A stretch of 36,690 nt of DNA from an uncultured Bacteroides sp. (lineage in GTDB: Bacteria > Bacteroidota > Bacteroidia > Bacteroidales > Bacteroidaceae): positions 1 to 36,690 of the forward strand of contig CABROZ010000007.1 in the NCBI GenBank assembly GCA_902472795.1. The letters are read 5' to 3'. Below are positions 33,685-36,690 of the stretch, piece by piece (position 1 is the first letter of the stretch; each line of letters starts with the position of its first letter). The translations under genes and the position numbers were made by a program. Below the pieces are notes generated by a model. That model was not told where the DNA came from. It did not search any database and saw only the letters and a program-made list of their open reading frames with translations.

Positions 33685-33852
33685 CGATTAATTTTTTTGT
33701 ATGCTGCTATTTTGTCGGATTAATATACGTTCTTTTAGTGATTTCTTGATTGCTGTCTGTCGGCCGATGACAGCCGACACGTGTGCCGGGGCAGTCGCTT
33801 ATCCACTCTGTTCAGATCGACCGTAGCGCCTGCTGGTACCATTTCCTGCGGG

Positions 33853-33883
33853 TTTGTAACACGAATGTAATACTTTTGTAACA
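33853..33883 (+). promoter_or_regulatory. Candidate Pho box upstream of phoU
   Basis: Three heptamers TGTAACA (33855-33861), TGTAATA (33866-33872) and TGTAACA (33877-33883) repeat with an exact 11-bp step. PhoB/PhoP-type response regulators bind 11-bp direct repeats of similar TGTnAYA heptamers. The site ends 46 bp upstream of the -33 box of the phoU promoter. Confidence 0.6.
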
Positions 33884-33929
33884 GATCTTTCAAAGTGCAG
33901 TCACATTCTCTTAACATTCCGGCCGTTTC

Positions 33930-33961
33930 TTTGCATATCCAATGTAATAGGCTTAACTTTC
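33930..33961 (+). promoter_or_regulatory. phoU promoter
   Basis: TTTG (33930-33933), 20 bp, then TAACTTTC (33954-33961) is one base off consensus. The predicted leader is about 50 nt. The rest of the 378-bp glnS-phoU gap shows no gene. Confidence 0.68.
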
Positions 33962-34016
33962 GCAAGTTCAAGTTGTTGCTAATGTATCAATCATCAATTA
34001 TAAAAACAAAAAAGTT

Positions 34017-34703
34017 ATGGTAAAATTTATCGAATCGGAACTCGTCTTGCTGAAAAAGGAGATTGAGGAGATGTGGAATCTGGTGTACAACCAGCTTGAC
34101 AGGGCAGGGGAGGCCGTGCTTACCCTCGACCGCGAACTGGCTCAGCAAGTATTGGTTCGTGAGCGCCGTGTCAATGCCTTGGAGTTGAAAATCGATAGTG
34201 ATGTAGAAGACATCATTGCTTTGTACAATCCGGTGGCCATCGATTTGCGTTTTGTTCTCGCCATGCTCAAGATCAATACCAATCTGGAACGGTTGGGCGA
34301 CTTTGCCGAAGGCATTGCCCGTTTTGCCATTCATTGTCAGGAGCCGGCGTTGGATGCCGAACTCATAAAGAAGTTGCGTCTGGATGAGATGATCAGACAA
34401 GTCCTCTCCATGCTCGAATTGGCCAAGAAGGCTCTTCACGAAGAAAGTCTGGATCTGGCTACGTCTGTTTTTGCCAAAGACAATCTGCTGGATGAAATCA
34501 ATGCGGAAGTCACTGAGGTGTTGGCCGGATATATCGTCGAGCATCCCGACAGTGCCCTGACTTGTCTGAACCTGATTAGTGTGTTCCGTAAGCTCGAACG
34601 CTCGGGCGATCACATCACGAACATTGCCGAAGAAATTGTCTTCTTCATCGATGCCAAGGTTCTGAAGCATAGCGGTCGCACGGACGAACATTACCCTCAA
34701 TGA
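34017..34703 (+). CDS. phoU: PhoU-family phosphate regulator
   Basis: PhoU proteins damp the phosphate-starvation two-component system and the Pst transporter when phosphate is ample. The 228-residue protein has the two-fold repeated three-helix bundle; each half carries the metal-binding E-x-x-x-D pattern (LERLGDFAEGIA near 86-97 and LERSGDHITNIAEE near 198-211). No pst genes lie next to it, which is unusual because phoU commonly ends a pst operon. The candidate Pho box upstream suggests it still belongs to the phosphate regulon. Length is normal. Confidence 0.92.
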   Translation: MVKFIESELVLLKKEIEEMWNLVYNQLDRAGEAVLTLDRELAQQVLVRERRVNALELKIDSDVEDIIALYNPVAIDLRFVLAMLKINTNLERLGDFAEGIARFAIHCQEPALDAELIKKLRLDEMIRQVLSMLELAKKALHEESLDLATSVFAKDNLLDEINAEVTEVLAGYIVEHPDSALTCLNLISVFRKLERSGDHITNIAEEIVFFIDAKVLKHSGRTDEHYPQ

Positions 34704-34767
34704 CCGACTTGAGTCAGTACGAATGATCATCAAGGGGAAGAAGATGTTTTTTAGGATAAATTTAGTG

Positions 34768-34803
34768 TTTCAAGAAAAAAAATCTTATATTTGTTTCTTG
34801 AAA
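34768..34803 (+). promoter_or_regulatory. Inverted repeat flanking a -7 box
   Basis: TTTCAAGAAA (34768-34777) and its complement TTTCTTGAAA (34794-34803) enclose TATATTTG (34786-34793), a perfect -7 element. A regulator bound to the arms would cover the promoter. No gene follows directly; the transcript would run into the candidate sRNA. Confidence 0.5.
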
Positions 34804-34887
34804 AGGATGCAGATGTGGAAAATTGCTTTCAAATGATAACAAATCCAAAAGAAAATTCAAAAAGATGTTATAAGACATGTTTTTTAA

Positions 34888-34920
34888 TTTGGTTGGTATC
34901 CAGAAAAGCCGCTATATTTG
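34888..34920 (+). promoter_or_regulatory. Promoter of the candidate small RNA
   Basis: TTTG (34888-34891), 21 bp, then TATATTTG (34913-34920) matches the Bacteroidetes promoter. Its -7 box and next seven bases (CATCGTT) are the same as in the promoter at 12196. Confidence 0.75.
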
Positions 34921-34926
34921 CATCGT

Positions 34927-35016
34927 TATCCTGAAAACAATCTTTTTACCTTAAAAAAAAACTAATACCTATTGAAAACTGAAAAAGGCGGCTTTGTGAA
35001 AAGCTGCCTTTTTTAT
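34927..35016 (+). ncRNA. Candidate small RNA of about 90 nt
   Basis: A consensus promoter (34888-34920) and a classic terminator (34982-35014) bound this stretch, which has no credible coding frame. The 5' part is A-rich and unstructured, a possible pairing region; the 3' part is the terminator stem. The exact ends are estimates. It could instead be a short leader, but the terminator would separate it from ribE, which has its own -7 box further on. Confidence 0.5.
34982..35014 (+). terminator. Rho-independent terminator of the candidate sRNA
   Basis: AAAAAGGCGGCTTT (34982-34995) pairs with 35000-35013 over 14 bp with one G-T wobble and a GTGA loop, ending in six T. Confidence 0.88.
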
Positions 35017-35053
35017 TTGTACTCTTCCCATAGCTTAAAACGGAAAAAATATC

Positions 35054-35109
35054 TATCTTCGCAAAGTATAATCCGGGTTTCGGATTTCGCAGGTCGCGAA
35101 TCGGAAACC
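35054..35109 (+). promoter_or_regulatory. ribE -7 element and leader hairpin
   Basis: TATCTTCG (35054-35061) is a near-consensus -7 box. Downstream, GGTTTCGGATTTCGC (35076-35090) pairs with GCGAATCGGAAACC (35096-35109) apart from one bulge and one internal mismatch, forming a stable leader stem about 38 nt before the ATG. It does not resemble an FMN riboswitch. Confidence 0.5.
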
Positions 35110-35147
35110 ACCAAGGTCAAACTTAACATCTTAATATATTATAGTAT

Positions 35148-35747
35148 ATGTTTTCCGGAATCGTAGAAGAATGCGCCAGGTTGGTGGCGATGGTGAAGGA
35201 GCAGGAAAATGTGCATTTCACGTTCACCTGTTCGTTTGTGAATGAATTGAAGATCGATCAGAGTGTGTCTCACAACGGTGTATGCCTCACCGTAGTCAGC
35301 ATGACCGACGACACCTACACGGTGACGGCCATGAAGGAAACCTTGGAACGTTCCAACCTCGGACTGTTGAAGGTGGGCGACGAAGTGAACGTAGAACGCA
35401 GCATGATGATGAACGGACGCTTGGACGGGCACATCGTTCAGGGGCATGTTGACCAGACGGCCACGTGCATCAACATTCAGGATGCCGAAGGCAGCTACTA
35501 TTTCACCTTCCGCTATGCCTTCGACAAGGAGATGGCGAAGCGCGGCTATATCACGGTCGATAAAGGTTCGGTGACGGTGAACGGTGTCAGCCTGACGGTT
35601 TGCAACCCCACCGACGACACCTTCCAGGTAGCCATCATCCCCTATACCTTCGAACATACCAACTTCCATGCCATTCGGGTGGGGAGCATTGTCAATCTGG
35701 AGTTCGACATTATAGGGAAGTACATCAGCCGGATGATACAGTATTGA
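35148..35747 (+). CDS. ribE: Riboflavin synthase, alpha subunit
   Basis: Riboflavin synthase dismutates two 6,7-dimethyl-8-ribityllumazines to riboflavin and a pyrimidine product. The 199-residue protein has two lumazine-binding barrels: MFSGIVEECARL with SVSHNGVCLTVV in the first (about 1-90), and DGHIVQGHVDQTA with KGSVTVNGVSLTVC in the second (about 92-185). A short C-terminal helix (IGKYISRMI) serves trimerisation. It stands alone; other rib genes are elsewhere. A flavin-dependent nitroreductase gene follows beyond a repeat element. Confidence 0.93.
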   Translation: MFSGIVEECARLVAMVKEQENVHFTFTCSFVNELKIDQSVSHNGVCLTVVSMTDDTYTVTAMKETLERSNLGLLKVGDEVNVERSMMMNGRLDGHIVQGHVDQTATCINIQDAEGSYYFTFRYAFDKEMAKRGYITVDKGSVTVNGVSLTVCNPTDDTFQVAIIPYTFEHTNFHAIRVGSIVNLEFDIIGKYISRMIQY

Positions 35748-35828
35748 GGTTTTCCCTCAGAGGGTGCGGTCAAGGGCAGGTAATCCTTACCTGTACCTTG
35801 TCCCACCCATCCGTTTACGTAAGTTGTT

Positions 35829-36019
35829 GGGTTCACTTTAAAAAGTCTGTTTCCTATGAGTCGCTTTATAGTTACTATCACTTTGCTCTGTCATCCTGAA
35901 CGAAGTGAAGGATCTGTTATCAAATAGCCTTCGAAAGAGATTCTTCACTTCGTTCAGGATGACAGAATGATAACTATGTTATGCGCTAAGACAAAAACTG
36001 TACTTTTTAAAGTGGACTC
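35829..36019. mobile_element. MITE-like 191-bp palindromic element
   Basis: The ends 35829-35846 and 36002-36019 are inverted repeats matching at 16 of 18 positions (13-bp perfect core CACTTTAAAAAGT). Inside, 35888-35915 and 35938-35965 form a 28-bp near-perfect pair with one wobble, of the CTGTCATCCTGAACGAAG type that I recall as a repeat common in Bacteroides intergenic DNA. A third partial pair (ATAGTT/AACTAT) lies between. No coding capacity and no clear target-site duplication are seen. It fills the ribE-nitroreductase gap. Confidence 0.65.
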
Positions 36020-36052
36020 AGTTGAGTTAAATAAGTCACTGTCCAATCGATT

Positions 36053-36601
36053 ATGTTAGCTGAATCCGATTTTCTCCGTTTAGTCGAGGCACGTCAGAGC
36101 GACCGTGCTTACGACGCATCACGTCCGGTCGAACAGGAAAAGCTCGACCGCATCCTGGAGGCTGCCCGTCTGGCTCCGTCGGCGTGTAATGCCCAGCCGT
36201 GGAAGTTTGTCGTTGTCACCGACCCCGAACTGGCCGTAGCCGTAGGGAAGGCCACAGCCGGACTGGGCATGAACAAGTTTGCCCGCAACGCCCCCGTCCA
36301 CATTCTGGTAGTGGAAGAGTCGATGAACATCACCTCGTTTCTCGGTGCTAAAATCAAGGATAAATACTTCCCGTTGATCGACATTGGCATCGCCGCTGCC
36401 CACATTGTGTTGGCTGCCGAGAGCGAAGGTCTGGGCTCGTGCATCTTAGGGTGGTTCGACGAGAAAGAGATCAAGAAGCTCACCGGCATTCCTTCGGGCA
36501 AACGGTTATTGCTTGATATTACGATCGGCTATCCTGCAAAAGAGAAACGCCCGAAGTCGAGGAAGCCGGCAGAAAAAGTCATCAGTTACAATCATTATTG
36601 A
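36053..36601 (+). CDS. Nitroreductase-family FMN oxidoreductase
   Basis: The 182-residue protein has the nitroreductase fold: VEARQSDRAYDASRPV (11-26) with the FMN-phosphate arginine region, ARLAPSACNAQPWKFVVV (37-54), GIAAAHIVLAAESEGLGSC near 117-135 and a KRPKSRKP tail. The family reduces nitroaromatics, quinones or flavins with NAD(P)H; the substrate here is unknown. No consensus promoter is evident between the MITE-like element and the ATG, so transcription may start in the element or read through from ribE. A short-repeat array follows at the window end. Confidence 0.9.
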   Translation: MLAESDFLRLVEARQSDRAYDASRPVEQEKLDRILEAARLAPSACNAQPWKFVVVTDPELAVAVGKATAGLGMNKFARNAPVHILVVEESMNITSFLGAKIKDKYFPLIDIGIAAAHIVLAAESEGLGSCILGWFDEKEIKKLTGIPSGKRLLLDITIGYPAKEKRPKSRKPAEKVISYNHY

Positions 36602-36620
36602 GGGCGTATTATAGCCTGAT

Positions 36621-36687
36621 TTTTTCCCAGTTAGAGAAAAATATCTTCCTAACTGGGAAAAATTTTTTTCCTAACTGGAGAAAAAAA
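36621..36687. repeat. Short array of CCTAACTGG palindromic units (runs to the window end)
   Basis: Three units have a TTTTCC-N5-GGAAAA form: unit A is inverted (core CCAGTTAG at 36627), while B (core at 36648) and C (core at 36670) are forward. The steps are 21 and 22 bp. CCTAACTGGGAAA in unit B is identical to 13 bases of unit 3 in the array upstream of dnaN. The array may continue past the edge. It may also terminate the nitroreductase transcript. Confidence 0.75.
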
Positions 36688-36690
36688 CCA

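Noticed and set aside
33735..33971. 78-codon minus-strand frame in the glnS-phoU gap
   Set aside because: It covers the phoU promoter and Pho box and shows no protein-like features.
35015..35147. FMN riboswitch before ribE
   Set aside because: The conserved RFN element segments are absent; only a simple hairpin is seen.

Overview
The window looks like a chromosomal core region of a gut-type Bacteroidales bacterium (Bacteroides/Phocaeicola/Parabacteroides-like). This rests on Bacteroidetes-type promoters (TTTG, 19-21 bp, TAnnTTTG) in front of many genes, weak Shine-Dalgarno sites, Bacteroidetes-restricted families (DUF4494, DUF3127 and DUF4348-like proteins) and the SDR-type threonine dehydrogenase beside kbl. 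I see no phage, IS transposase, CRISPR array, rRNA or tRNA gene. Almost all of it is housekeeping and metabolism.

Layout. 209-7900 (+): purU, the late histidine genes hisH-hisA-hisF-hisIE, an FtsE-type ATPase, lysC, lysA and ferritin, closed by a strong terminator. 7992-10291: kbl (-) diverging from an SDR threonine dehydrogenase (+), together a threonine-to-glycine route. 10310-14708 (+): a DUF4348-like lipoprotein, murB, a PhnP-like metallo-hydrolase and an unknown membrane-anchored protein. 14845-22958: an OB-fold protein with an SSB-like acidic tail (-), diverging from a replication/repair run (+) of dnaN, a DEDDh exonuclease, coaBC, recN (frameshifted), an RlmB-type methyltransferase and a degenerate trypsin-like/TPR secreted protein. 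23279-26297: ridA (+) overlapping folC (-) tail to tail, then a PIN-PhoH ATPase (+). 26573-28750 (-): DUF4494, yggS and a dihydroorotate dehydrogenase-like protein. 29139-33638: tpx (+), then glnS-TPR-dedA (-). 33639-36601 (+): a lone phoU behind a candidate Pho box, a candidate small RNA, ribE, a 191-bp MITE-like element and a nitroreductase.

The most unusual signal is in the gaps between genes. Three loci (15348-15431, 26307-26394 and 36621 to the window end) carry arrays of short palindromic or alternately oriented units with a 22-bp period, and two of them share a 13-bp core although they lie 21 kb apart. Other points of note are an 11-bp-spaced TGTAAYA triplet upstream of phoU, a promoter-terminator pair with no gene between (about 90 nt, candidate sRNA), the recN frameshift, and the SSB-like C-terminal tip on the DUF3127 protein. 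All calls come from reading the sequence; no database search was run.
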